5,449 nt of DNA, from the NCBI GenBank assembly GCA_902385025.1, contig CABMDX010000299.1:1-5449 (forward strand). Direction: 5' to 3'. Positions 1 through 5,449 of the stretch are shown one piece after another. Position 1 is the stretch's first letter. Each line of letters opens with the position of its first letter. The DNA is from an uncultured archaeon. GTDB taxonomy: Archaea > Halobacteriota > Methanosarcinia > Methanotrichales > Methanotrichaceae. Under the pieces are notes generated by a model. It had not been told where the DNA came from and did not search any database. It saw only the letters and a list, made by a program, of their open reading frames with translations. Made by a program: the position numbers and the translations under genes.

Positions 1-370
1 CTATATTGGTCTGGGACCCGTGTACAGTCTGGCCCCTTTGATCAAAGCTTATCCGAGAGCGCTCTTTCTCCACTTCCTGAACAAGCTTTTGCACTTTATC
101 TGCGAAATCCGAATCCGCCTCAATTTTTTCGGCCAGGACTTCTTTGAGAGCATCCTGCCTGGCCTCGGATTCCGGTTTCTGCTTAGCACGCGCCAAAGTC
201 TGCTCTGCGTAGGAATCGCCCTTGAACTTATTTACTACAGCCTGGCACAGATCGCCGACAAGTCCTCCTATTTTTTCTCCAGCGGTCTTTGAGAGGGCAT
301 CGGCGCCTTTCGCCACATATGGAGCCGCGAGGGCAGCTATAGTGATCGGATCCAAGATGAGCATCTCCAT
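1..370 (-). CDS. Uncharacterised protein, N-terminal part (runs off window edge)
   Basis: This reading frame is open from ATG at 370 to the left edge (123 codons and one base), so its C-terminus is missing. The visible protein begins MEMLILDPITIAALAAPYVA, an alanine-rich amphipathic or weakly hydrophobic helix. A charged helical region follows at about residues 21-108, with conserved-looking stretches FKGDSYAEQTLARAKQKPES (49-68) and DALKEVLAEKIEADSDFA (73-90). It ends in FDQRGQTVHGSQTNI (109-123). From memory, this layout (Ala-rich start, 'KFKGD…AEQTLAR', 'ALKEVLAEKIEAD', then a 'GQ-x-V-x-G-x-QTNI' linker) occurs at the front of modular proteins of unknown function in bacteria and some archaea, sometimes near STAND/NACHT-type or effector modules. 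That is recollection, not a search. Possible starts are TTG at 373, ATG at 370 or ATG at 364. No good Shine-Dalgarno site is seen and the leader looks short. It lies beyond a terminator and is probably transcribed separately. Function unknown. Confidence 0.82.
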   Translation of the reverse strand, partial: MEMLILDPITIAALAAPYVAKGADALSKTAGEKIGGLVGDLCQAVVNKFKGDSYAEQTLARAKQKPESEARQDALKEVLAEKIEADSDFADKVQKLVQEVEKERSRISFDQRGQTVHGSQTNI

Positions 371-397
371 CAAATTATGTTTCTGATAAGTGAATGG

Positions 398-416
398 TTG
401 AAAAGATAAATCTTTG
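398..416 (-). promoter_or_regulatory. TATA-like box for the gene starting at 370, with a small inverted repeat
   Basis: On the minus strand the sequence reads GCAAAGATTTATCTTTTC. TTTATC resembles an archaeal TATA element, with purine-rich AAAGA just upstream where a BRE would sit. Counting about 25 bases on gives a start near 380, which would leave a leader of about ten bases before the ATG at 370. This fits the lack of a clear ribosome binding site. The box lies inside a 6+2+6 inverted repeat (402-415, arms AAAGAT/ATCTTT), so a repressor bound there would block TBP. That last point is inference, since short A/T palindromes are common. Confidence 0.35.
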
Positions 417-433
417 CTGCCCGATGTGAGATT

Positions 434-454
434 TCAAAAAAATTTAAGAAAATT
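434..454 (-). terminator. Oligo-T terminator of the minus-strand gene cluster
   Basis: About 20 to 40 bases after the mobB stop the minus strand reads AATTTTCTTAAATTTTTTTG, with a run of seven T at 442-436 and a run of four T at 452-449. No stem-loop precedes it. Archaeal RNA polymerase commonly terminates at such bare oligo-T tracts. The position, just after the last gene of the cluster and just before a promoter-like box for the next gene, supports the call. Confidence 0.6.
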
Positions 455-475
455 GCTTTGCTCCTATTGTTCTCT

Positions 476-910
476 TCATTCTCCCGCCCGATACTCCTCC
501 ATCCCCCGCACCATCCCCACGATCTCCTCCACCACCGCCTCATCAACATCGGAGATCGTCAACCTCCGCACTGCATTCGTCACCTCAATGTCCGCCATGA
601 CGATCTTCGGCAGGCTGCTGTGCTTGAAGCCCTCGACCACAACATAGTCCATCCCGTCAGCCTCAAGCTCTGCCAGCGCAGTGTCCAGGTCGCCCCTATC
701 CCTCGTCACCTTGAGCCGCGCCTCTCCAAGGCCTATGACCTCATCCGCTCCGGCATCGAAATGGCGCTTTGTGTCGCCCTGATCCACTGTATGCGTGACC
801 ATGTTCTTGATCGTGCCCACCCGCCCGTACCTGGCCAGCGACCTCACCAGGGCCTCGACGAGCGTGGTCTTGCCTGTCTTCTTGGTCCCCACTACGGATA
901 TTACCTTCAT
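476..910 (-). CDS. mobB: Molybdopterin-guanine dinucleotide biosynthesis adapter MobB
   Basis: A 144-residue P-loop GTP-binding protein of the MobB family. It is thought to assist MobA in forming the guanine dinucleotide form of molybdopterin or tungstopterin in the cytoplasm. In methanogens this cofactor serves formylmethanofuran dehydrogenase and, where present, formate dehydrogenase. The sequence opens MKVISVVGTKKTGKTT, with a Walker A motif at residues 8-15 (G8, K14, T15). The family pattern DTKRHFDAGAD lies at 46-56 (Arg-His followed by Ala-Gly-Ala), and VVEGFKHSSLPKIV at 91-104 matches the family's 'EGFK…PKI' segment. Length is near that of single-domain MobB, with no fused MobA or MoeA. 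The ATG lies four bases after the M20 stop, and AAAGG immediately precedes it, overlapping that stop, so translational coupling is likely. It is the last gene before the oligo-T terminator. No mobA is visible here. The P-loop family call is very secure and the exact client enzyme is inferred. Confidence 0.93.
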   Translation of the reverse strand: MKVISVVGTKKTGKTTLVEALVRSLARYGRVGTIKNMVTHTVDQGDTKRHFDAGADEVIGLGEARLKVTRDRGDLDTALAELEADGMDYVVVEGFKHSSLPKIVMADIEVTNAVRRLTISDVDEAVVEEIVGMVRGMEEYRAGE

Positions 911-914
911 CCTT

Positions 915-2141
915 TCAGGCCCGCATCAGCTCAATCAGGAACCGCGCAAACCCTTCCAGATCGGCAACGCGAATATTCTCATTTTGGCCGTGGGCATTGC
1001 TCTCCAGTTGCCTGCCCACACCGTAGACACAGGTGGGAATGCGGGTCTTCTCAGTGGCATAAGCCTGATCCAGGCTCCCCTGCGCTCCAGAGAGCCGCGG
1101 CATGAATCCCATGCCCCCTTTTACTGCCTCTCTGACCTCTGCCACCCAGGGGTGATCGGGATTCACGCTCATGGGCGGGTAGCCAGGATAATACTTCAGG
1201 TCCATCTCGACATCCAGCGGCTTGAGGGTTCTCTCGATCTCTGCCATTGCATCCTCCATGCTCTCCTCTGGAATCACCCGCCGGTCTCCTCTCAAAACGC
1301 AGCTATCAGGCACAATGTTCTCCTTTACGCCCCCATTGATCATGGTGATATTGAGAATGGGCATTAGATTCTTCAGGCCCATCGCCTCCAGTGCAGAGCT
1401 TGCCGAGAGCATGGACCTCCTGGCCTGCACCTCCTTCTTGAGGCTCATGAGCGTCTGCATAACCGGAATCGCCCTCTCCACGGCATTGACTCCCAGGAAG
1501 CTTGAACCGCTGTGCGATGATCTGCCATGAACCGTCACGTCCCAGGTTATGATGCCGTTGCTGCCAATCACCACATCATCTGAGAATCCATCCATGCACA
1601 GCATCAGGTCTCCCTTGACAAGGCCAAGATCAGTGAAGTAGCATAGGCCGGAGTATCCTCCCACCTCCTCATCAGTGGTGAGAAGAAGGCTGAGATTGTA
1701 CTTCGGCTTTCCATTCTCCAAAAGCGTCCCGAGTGCGGCTATGAGCGCAGCAATCGAGCCCTTGCAGTCCGAGACTCCCCTGCCATAAGCCCTTCCGTTC
1801 TTCAGTGTCACCTGGAAGGGATCTGTCTCCCAGCTTCCTTCCGCCGGAACCACATCCAGGTGCGCATAAATCACCAGCGTCTTTTGGGCGCCCACATCCA
1901 GATCAGCCTTTAGATTATAGCGATCTCCAAAAAGCCTCTGATCCTGGCACTTTTCAGCAAAGACTTCCTTTGGCATGGTCAGCTTCTGGGCCCGGAACCC
2001 CAGGCCCTTGAAAATGGGAACGAGCCAGTCTACAATCTCCTCATAGCAGCTCCCCGGAGGCGCAACGGTCCTGAAGCTTATGATCTCTTTTAGTAAACTT
2101 AAAAGGTACTCTTTGTCAGGCTGGAGGCAATCTTCTGTCAT
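915..2141 (-). CDS. M20-family metallopeptidase/deacylase (ArgE/DapE-like)
   Basis: A 408-residue zinc-dependent amidohydrolase of peptidase family M20, probably cytoplasmic, hydrolysing an N-acyl amino acid or small peptide. The family's metal and catalytic residues are all visible: H94 and D96 in YAHLDVVPA, bridging D125 in GRGVSDCKG, catalytic E158 and metal ligand E159 in TTDEEVGG, D184 in MDG, and H384 in HGQNENIRV. The lid/dimerisation domain at about 195-310 contains HGRSSHSG (205-212) and an ENIVPD segment (275-280). Family length is usual. A small oddity is DCKGS where most members have DMKGG. Automatic labels of acetylornithine deacetylase or succinyl-diaminopimelate desuccinylase would be weak here, because methanogens generally make lysine through DapL and cycle acetyl groups with ArgJ. 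The substrate is therefore unknown. The gene lies 47 bases after the VIT1-like gene and four bases before mobB. The start has a weak AGGGA element about eight bases upstream. Confidence 0.9.
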   Translation of the reverse strand: MTEDCLQPDKEYLLSLLKEIISFRTVAPPGSCYEEIVDWLVPIFKGLGFRAQKLTMPKEVFAEKCQDQRLFGDRYNLKADLDVGAQKTLVIYAHLDVVPAEGSWETDPFQVTLKNGRAYGRGVSDCKGSIAALIAALGTLLENGKPKYNLSLLLTTDEEVGGYSGLCYFTDLGLVKGDLMLCMDGFSDDVVIGSNGIITWDVTVHGRSSHSGSSFLGVNAVERAIPVMQTLMSLKKEVQARRSMLSASSALEAMGLKNLMPILNITMINGGVKENIVPDSCVLRGDRRVIPEESMEDAMAEIERTLKPLDVEMDLKYYPGYPPMSVNPDHPWVAEVREAVKGGMGFMPRLSGAQGSLDQAYATEKTRIPTCVYGVGRQLESNAHGQNENIRVADLEGFARFLIELMRA

Positions 2142-2173
2142 TTTGAATCCCTGCCTGAATTTAGCCCTGATAG

Positions 2174-2186
2174 CCTATTAAAGCTT
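2174..2186 (-). promoter_or_regulatory. Possible internal TATA box before the M20 gene
   Basis: Just after the stop of the VIT1-like gene the minus strand reads AAGCTTTAATAGG, and CTTTAATA resembles an archaeal TATA element. It lies about 38 bases from the M20 start codon, so transcription would begin roughly a dozen bases before the ATG. The 47-base gap is the longest inside the cluster, which leaves room for a separate start. The match is modest and based on spacing only. Confidence 0.25.
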
Positions 2187-2188
2187 CT

Positions 2189-2770
2189 CTAATAGCGTGA
2201 TAGAATGCCCACGATTATGATGGTAAATATTCCCACTATTATCATCTGGATGCCTGAAGATATCTCTCTCTCATCGCTGATCCTGGCAAGGAATATGCCA
2301 AGCGTAAAGAGCACTACGAGACCCAGCAATAGTGATCCATAAAGTGCCATTTGCATGCTGATGGCAGGCACAAAAAAGTAGGGCGTGACCAGGATGGCAG
2401 CGGCAAGTGCGGGGCTTATGCCGTCCACTACTGCGACCACAACCGAAGCGAACTCCGAGGCTCTGGCATAATGGGAATTTCCCATGTTCTGCAACATGGC
2501 CATCTCCAGCTTCTTGAGATCCCTTCGCCGCTCTGCGCGCTCTGCGAGGTATGCTCCACTGATGCCGGAGATGCCCATTGCCACGCTTCCGGCAATTCCC
2601 GCAGTGATAACAACATGAGGATTGACGACTCCCGAGAAATGCGCTCCAATCACAACGCCCATGATAGTGAGAGTCCCATCAAAGGCGTTCATGACGAAGA
2701 GCCGCCGGGCTATTTCCTGGGCATTGCTGACCTCAAGATACTCCCGAAATCTCTCTATTCGTTTGCGCAT
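2189..2770 (-). CDS. VIT1/CCC1-family membrane protein (TIGR00267 type), probable metal transporter
   Basis: A 193-residue integral membrane protein related to VIT1/CCC1/nodulin-21 iron and manganese transporters. Five hydrophobic segments can be read at about residues 28-47, 51-72, 107-130, 138-162 and 171-191, the family's usual count. The first carries FDGTLTIMGVVIGA, with the conserved acidic D31 in the membrane. The second is the glycine/alanine-rich MGISGISGAYLAERAE (65-80). The soluble loop at about 74-105 is highly charged (E77, E80, E89, plus Met residues), the region that binds metal in plant VIT1. There is no extra ferritin-like domain. In this family transport is by proton exchange out of the cytosol, but the direction and metal here are inferred, and archaeal members are mostly uncharacterised. 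The start is firm because an in-frame TGA lies a short way upstream with no other ATG between. No clear Shine-Dalgarno site is visible. It sits 31 bases after gpmI. Confidence 0.85.
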   Translation of the reverse strand: MRKRIERFREYLEVSNAQEIARRLFVMNAFDGTLTIMGVVIGAHFSGVVNPHVVITAGIAGSVAMGISGISGAYLAERAERRRDLKKLEMAMLQNMGNSHYARASEFASVVVAVVDGISPALAAAILVTPYFFVPAISMQMALYGSLLLGLVVLFTLGIFLARISDEREISSGIQMIIVGIFTIIIVGILSRY

Positions 2771-2801
2771 GTCGAACGTCTTTTCAGTGCATCAATTGCA
2801 T

Positions 2802-4313
2802 TCAATCCATGATCAGCGTTTTCCCTGTCATGGCCTCAGGCCTCGGGATATTCATGAGCTGCAGCAGCGTGGGAGCAACATCTGCAAGGATGCCGTCCTC
2901 GCGCAGCCTGTATTCTTTGCCATCATCAATTTTCAGCGTAAGTGGCACGGGATTTGTGGTATGTGCGGTATGCGGCTGCCCGGTCTTCTCATCAAGCATC
3001 TTCTCGGCATTGCCGTGATCGGCGGTGAGCAAAACCGCGCCTCCAGCTTTCAGGATTTCATCCACAACACTTCCGACGCACGCATCCACAGTCTCCACCG
3101 CTTTTACGGCGGCATCAAATATGCCGGTGTGCCCTACCATATCCGGATTTGCAAAGTTGAGGACGATCATATTATATTTGCCTGACCTTATGCGAGCTAT
3201 CACCTCATCTCTGACCTCATAGGCGCTCATCTCCGGCTTGAGGTCATAGGTGGCGACCTTTGGCGAAGGAATGAGCACGCGATCCTCTCCTGGATTGGGC
3301 TGCTCCTTGCCGCCATTGAAGAAGTAGGTGACATGAGCGTATTTTTCAGTCTCCGCGATCCTGAGCTGGTTCAGTCCTGCCCTGCTTATGATCTGGCCAA
3401 GGGTGTCATCCAGATTTTGAGCAGAGAAGGCCACAGGAGCATTCAGTGTGGCATCATAGCGGGTCATGCAGGTGTAGCTAACCTGGATCGGTCTGGTAGG
3501 AAATTCTTTGAAATCCCGATCCACGAAGCTTCTTGCAATCTCGCGTGCCCTGTCAGGCCGAAAATTGAAGAAGATAATGCTATCCCTGTCCTCAACGAGG
3601 CCTGCAGGATCAACGACTGTGGGTTTGATGAACTCATCGTTCTCGCCTCTCTGGTAGCCGCTCTCCACTGCCATCCTTGCAGTCTCAGCCCTCATTCCAA
3701 TGCCTTCAGTCAGGCAGCGGTAAGCCTTTTCTACTCGATCCCAGCGTTTATCCCGGTCCATGGTGTAGTAGCGACCAGAGACAGTTGCCACGCTTCCCAC
3801 GCCAACTTCCAGAAACTTATCTTCCAATTCCCGGAAATAGGCAAGAGCGCTCCTGGGTGGCACATCCCTGCCATCCAGGATGGCGTGAACATAGACTCTC
3901 TTGAGGCCCTTTTCCTTTGCCATCTCAAGCAGGGCATAGAGGTGAGTATTGTGGCTATGCACACCACCATCAGATAGAAGGCCCATCAGGTGCAGCTTTC
4001 CGCCTCTCGCTTTCTCCATTGCCTCTAAAAGGACAGAGTTCTTTTGAATGCTGCCGTCCTCAACTGCCAGACTGATCCTTGTATAATCCTGGTAGACGAT
4101 TCTGCCGCCACCAAGGTTAAGGTGGCCCACCTCTGAGTTGCCCATCTGGCCTCGCGGCAGGCCCACTGCCAGGCCTGAGGCCTTAATGGTTGTTGTGGCG
4201 TATTTCCTCCAGAATCGATCCAAATTAGGCTTATCTGCCTTGGCGATGGCATTGCCGAGCTTGCTCGGGCTGATGCCGAAGCCATCCATGATTATGATCG
4301 CTATGGGCAACAT
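2802..4313 (-). CDS. gpmI: 2,3-bisphosphoglycerate-independent phosphoglycerate mutase (bacterial type)
   Basis: A 503-residue cytoplasmic enzyme that interconverts 3- and 2-phosphoglycerate in glycolysis and gluconeogenesis, using two metal ions, usually manganese, and a phosphoserine intermediate. It has the alkaline-phosphatase-like core with an inserted phosphotransfer domain. Catalytic S60 lies in GQMGNSEVGHLNLG. Predicted ligands of one metal are D10 (MDGFG), S60, D432 and H433 (TADHGNAE). Those of the other are D391 and H395 (NPDMVGHTG) and H451 (HTAHTTNP). Substrate-binding residues also appear to be kept: H121, R149, D150, R181, R187, R252, R255 and K324, by the spacing known from the Geobacillus enzyme. 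Full length, nothing missing. This is the long bacterial-type GpmI, not the shorter archaeal ApgM, a form also found in Methanosarcina relatives. The gene starts 30 bases after pcm, with no strong ribosome binding site. Confidence 0.97.
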   Translation of the reverse strand: MLPIAIIIMDGFGISPSKLGNAIAKADKPNLDRFWRKYATTTIKASGLAVGLPRGQMGNSEVGHLNLGGGRIVYQDYTRISLAVEDGSIQKNSVLLEAMEKARGGKLHLMGLLSDGGVHSHNTHLYALLEMAKEKGLKRVYVHAILDGRDVPPRSALAYFRELEDKFLEVGVGSVATVSGRYYTMDRDKRWDRVEKAYRCLTEGIGMRAETARMAVESGYQRGENDEFIKPTVVDPAGLVEDRDSIIFFNFRPDRAREIARSFVDRDFKEFPTRPIQVSYTCMTRYDATLNAPVAFSAQNLDDTLGQIISRAGLNQLRIAETEKYAHVTYFFNGGKEQPNPGEDRVLIPSPKVATYDLKPEMSAYEVRDEVIARIRSGKYNMIVLNFANPDMVGHTGIFDAAVKAVETVDACVGSVVDEILKAGGAVLLTADHGNAEKMLDEKTGQPHTAHTTNPVPLTLKIDDGKEYRLREDGILADVAPTLLQLMNIPRPEAMTGKTLIMD

Positions 4314-4333
4314 CTCGATAAAAGCAACAGTCC

Positions 4334-4350
4334 CGCGGATATATTAGGTC
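4334..4350 (-). promoter_or_regulatory. Possible internal TATA box before gpmI
   Basis: Across the pcm stop codon the minus strand reads ACCTAATATATCCGCGG. TAATATAT is a good match to an archaeal TATA element. It lies about 25 to 30 bases from the gpmI start codon, so a transcript from it would be leaderless or nearly so, which agrees with the absence of a clear Shine-Dalgarno site. It would let gpmI be expressed apart from the two genes upstream. Inferred from motif and spacing only. Confidence 0.35.
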
Positions 4351-4973
4351 TGCTCCTTGAACCCTTCCTTTCCAATGAGCGGCACAAATATCACGCCCAT
4401 CTTCTCTTCTACTGTGAAGCCGTTCTTCCTTTTAACCAAAATCAGCTCCTGATAGTCACGGCCTACAGGAAGGACCATTTTGCCTCCCACCTTTAGCTGC
4501 TGCTTGAGTGGCTCGGGCACATGCGGGGCTGTCGCAGCCACGCTGATGCGGTCATAGGGCGCATGCTCCAAGAGTCCAATGCTCCCGTCAGCTTCGATAA
4601 CGGTCACATTCTCTATTCCGGCAGATTCCAGGTTGCTCCTGGCCAGGGCTACCAGCTCTGGCATGCGCTCCACAGAATAGACGTGGCCCTGCGGACCTGC
4701 AAGCACTGCCATCACTGCGGCATGATAGCCGCTTCCTCCGCCAACCTCCAGGATCTTCATACCCTTGGCAATATCCAGGATATCGCACATTATGGCAACC
4801 ATGTGGGGCGCGGAGATGGTTTGATTCTCTCCGATGGGCAGCGGGGTGTCATCATAAGCTTTCCAGCGCATGTGCTCCGGCAAGAACAACTCTCTGGGAA
4901 CATGGTACATGGCCTCGATAACTGAATCCTTTATTCGGCCGCGCATGCCTTCCAGAAGTTGCTCCTTTTTCAT
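4344..4973 (-). CDS. pcm: Protein-L-isoaspartate O-methyltransferase
   Basis: A 209-residue cytoplasmic repair enzyme. It methylates isoaspartyl residues formed by ageing or heat, using S-adenosylmethionine, so that they can return to aspartate. Family marks are visible in order: PRELFLPEH (26-34), the active-site segment ENQTISAPHMVA (49-60), SAM-binding motif I ILEVGGGSGYHAAVMA (74-89), an acidic strand end VYSVERMPEL (98-107), and YDRISVAATAPHVPEPL (140-156), then the GGKMVLPVG strand (163-171). Length is typical. The ATG at 4973 is chosen because it overlaps the TGA of the upstream zinc-ribbon gene as ATGA, and because homology-like sequence begins there. An in-frame ATG at 5063 would add 30 residues rich in Arg, His and Cys that are only the other frame of the upstream gene. 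In the active-site segment Asn50 replaces the Gly often seen before QTISAPH. Coupled translation with the upstream gene is likely. Confidence 0.95.
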   Translation of the reverse strand: MKKEQLLEGMRGRIKDSVIEAMYHVPRELFLPEHMRWKAYDDTPLPIGENQTISAPHMVAIMCDILDIAKGMKILEVGGGSGYHAAVMAVLAGPQGHVYSVERMPELVALARSNLESAGIENVTVIEADGSIGLLEHAPYDRISVAATAPHVPEPLKQQLKVGGKMVLPVGRDYQELILVKRKNGFTVEEKMGVIFVPLIGKEGFKEQT

Positions 4974-5449
4974 ATCTCTCGACCCCATACTCGAACAATG
5001 TCTTTTGCCATGGCAGTATCGGCTGCAAATCCTTCGCTTCGCAGCTTGATCTTGACGATGCAAAATTTTACGCCTTTGACCTGTCTCACCTCGCCAAGCT
5101 CCAGGACCTCATCGCCCGGAACGGAGATCTTGAGCGGGCGAGTCACACCGTTCCTGTAGACGGAAATCTTGAGCGGCACCTCGTCTGTTGCCCTGGCCCA
5201 CGCGGTCATCACTTTTCCGGCAGGAGCGCTATCAACTCGCCGATCCGTCTCCAAAGATGTGATCTCAGTCATGACCACGTCCTTTGCAGGGTCGTCCACA
5301 AGGAGCTCATCTCCCACTTGAAGCAATTCATTGGCAGGAATCGTGATCCTGTAGGGTCCCGATTGATTGTCTTTATTGACGATCACCTTTAAAGTGACCA
5401 GTCGTTCGCGCTCCTTTTGCACGGAATGAACCGTTTCGCAAACCTCACA
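4970..5449 (-). CDS. HVO_0476-family zinc-ribbon protein, C-terminal part (5' end outside window)
   Basis: The reading frame is open from the right edge to the TGA at 4970 (159 residues visible), so the start is missing. A GTG at 5422 could be mistaken for the start, but the frame continues upstream in phase as CEVCETVHSV. Its CxxC is the second knuckle of a zinc ribbon, and the first knuckle would lie outside the window. This pattern of an N-terminal zinc ribbon followed by a beta-rich region fits the archaeal HVO_0476 family, whose function is not established. The rest appears to be two copies of a roughly 65-residue beta-rich unit (about residues 20-86 and 93-157 of the visible part), each with an LKxxV…P…I…P…E…L…G core and ending near a Trp (W84, W155). 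A role in nucleic-acid or protein binding would be a guess. It overlaps pcm by four bases, which suggests coupled production. Confidence 0.82.
   Translation of the reverse strand, partial: CEVCETVHSVQKERERLVTLKVIVNKDNQSGPYRITIPANELLQVGDELLVDDPAKDVVMTEITSLETDRRVDSAPAGKVMTAWARATDEVPLKISVYRNGVTRPLKISVPGDEVLELGEVRQVKGVKFCIVKIKLRSEGFAADTAMAKDIVRVWGREI

Noticed and set aside
20..292. Plus-strand ORF of 90 codons
   Set aside because: It lies opposite the minus-strand gene that starts at 370. Its product is a low-complexity mix of Phe/Leu with no family pattern, while the minus frame gives a coherent charged helical protein.
458..1105. Plus-strand ORF of 215 codons
   Set aside because: It runs antisense through mobB and the end of the M20 gene. 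The translation is rich in His, Pro and Arg, as expected for the shadow of GC-biased coding sequence.
2175..2195. Inverted repeat CTATTA/TAATAG with a 9-base loop around the stop of the VIT1-like gene
   Set aside because: The stem is six mostly A/T pairs, has no T-run after it and overlaps a TATA-like sequence, so it is not a convincing terminator.
2784..2801. Five-codon ORF directly after the gpmI stop (MQLMH), as a possible leader peptide of the VIT1-like gene
   Set aside because: It is too short and lacks regulatory codons or alternative hairpins, so it is probably chance.
3333..3977. Plus-strand ORF of 214 codons
   Set aside because: It is antisense within gpmI, whose motifs are complete across this stretch. 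No recognisable domain or ribosome binding site was found.
4974..5063. 30-codon N-terminal extension of pcm
   Set aside because: It would overlap the zinc-ribbon gene in another frame and gives a sequence rich in Arg, His and Cys unlike any methyltransferase N-terminus. The ATGA overlap start at 4973 is better.
5420..5422. GTG at 5422 as the start of the zinc-ribbon protein
   Set aside because: The frame continues upstream in phase with a CxxC zinc knuckle to the window edge, so the true start lies outside.

Overview
The window looks like chromosomal DNA from a methanogenic archaeon, most likely of the Methanosarcinales/Methanotrichales type. This assignment is an inference. It rests on an archaeal zinc-ribbon protein of the HVO_0476 type, a TIGR00267-type VIT1/CCC1 membrane protein, a bacterial-type cofactor-independent phosphoglycerate mutase (a form known from Methanosarcina relatives), MobB for molybdopterin guanine dinucleotide, a bare oligo-T terminator and archaeal TATA-like boxes. 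No rRNA, tRNA, CRISPR array, insertion sequence or attachment site was seen.

Every supported gene lies on the minus strand, so the window reads from high to low coordinates. First comes the C-terminal part of a zinc-ribbon protein whose visible end starts at a CxxC knuckle (5449-4970). It overlaps pcm, protein-isoaspartate O-methyltransferase, by 4 bases (4973-4344). Then follow gpmI (4313-2802), a five-helix VIT1/CCC1-family membrane protein (2770-2189), an M20 metallopeptidase/deacylase (2141-915) and mobB (910-476). Gaps between genes are -4, 30, 31, 47 and 4 bases, which is compatible with one transcription unit. TATA-like boxes before gpmI and before the M20 gene suggest possible internal starts. 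An oligo-T tract at about 434-454 plausibly ends the unit.

The genes do not form one pathway. They cover protein repair (pcm), glycolysis/gluconeogenesis (gpmI), probable metal transport (VIT1 family), hydrolysis of an unknown acyl-amino acid or peptide (M20) and tungsto/molybdopterin cofactor maturation (mobB). This looks like a housekeeping cluster. Only M20-mobB and zinc ribbon-pcm look translationally coupled.

Downstream of the terminator a separate minus-strand gene begins at 370 and runs off the left edge of the window, open for all 123 visible codons. It has no stop inside the window. It has a helical, charged N-terminal domain and then the tail sequence DQRGQTVHGSQTNI, a linker type I associate with modular conflict/signalling proteins. 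It is the least understood and most interesting element here.

No stretch longer than 300 bases lacks a gene. The longest intergenic gap is 371-475, which holds the terminator and a promoter-like element.
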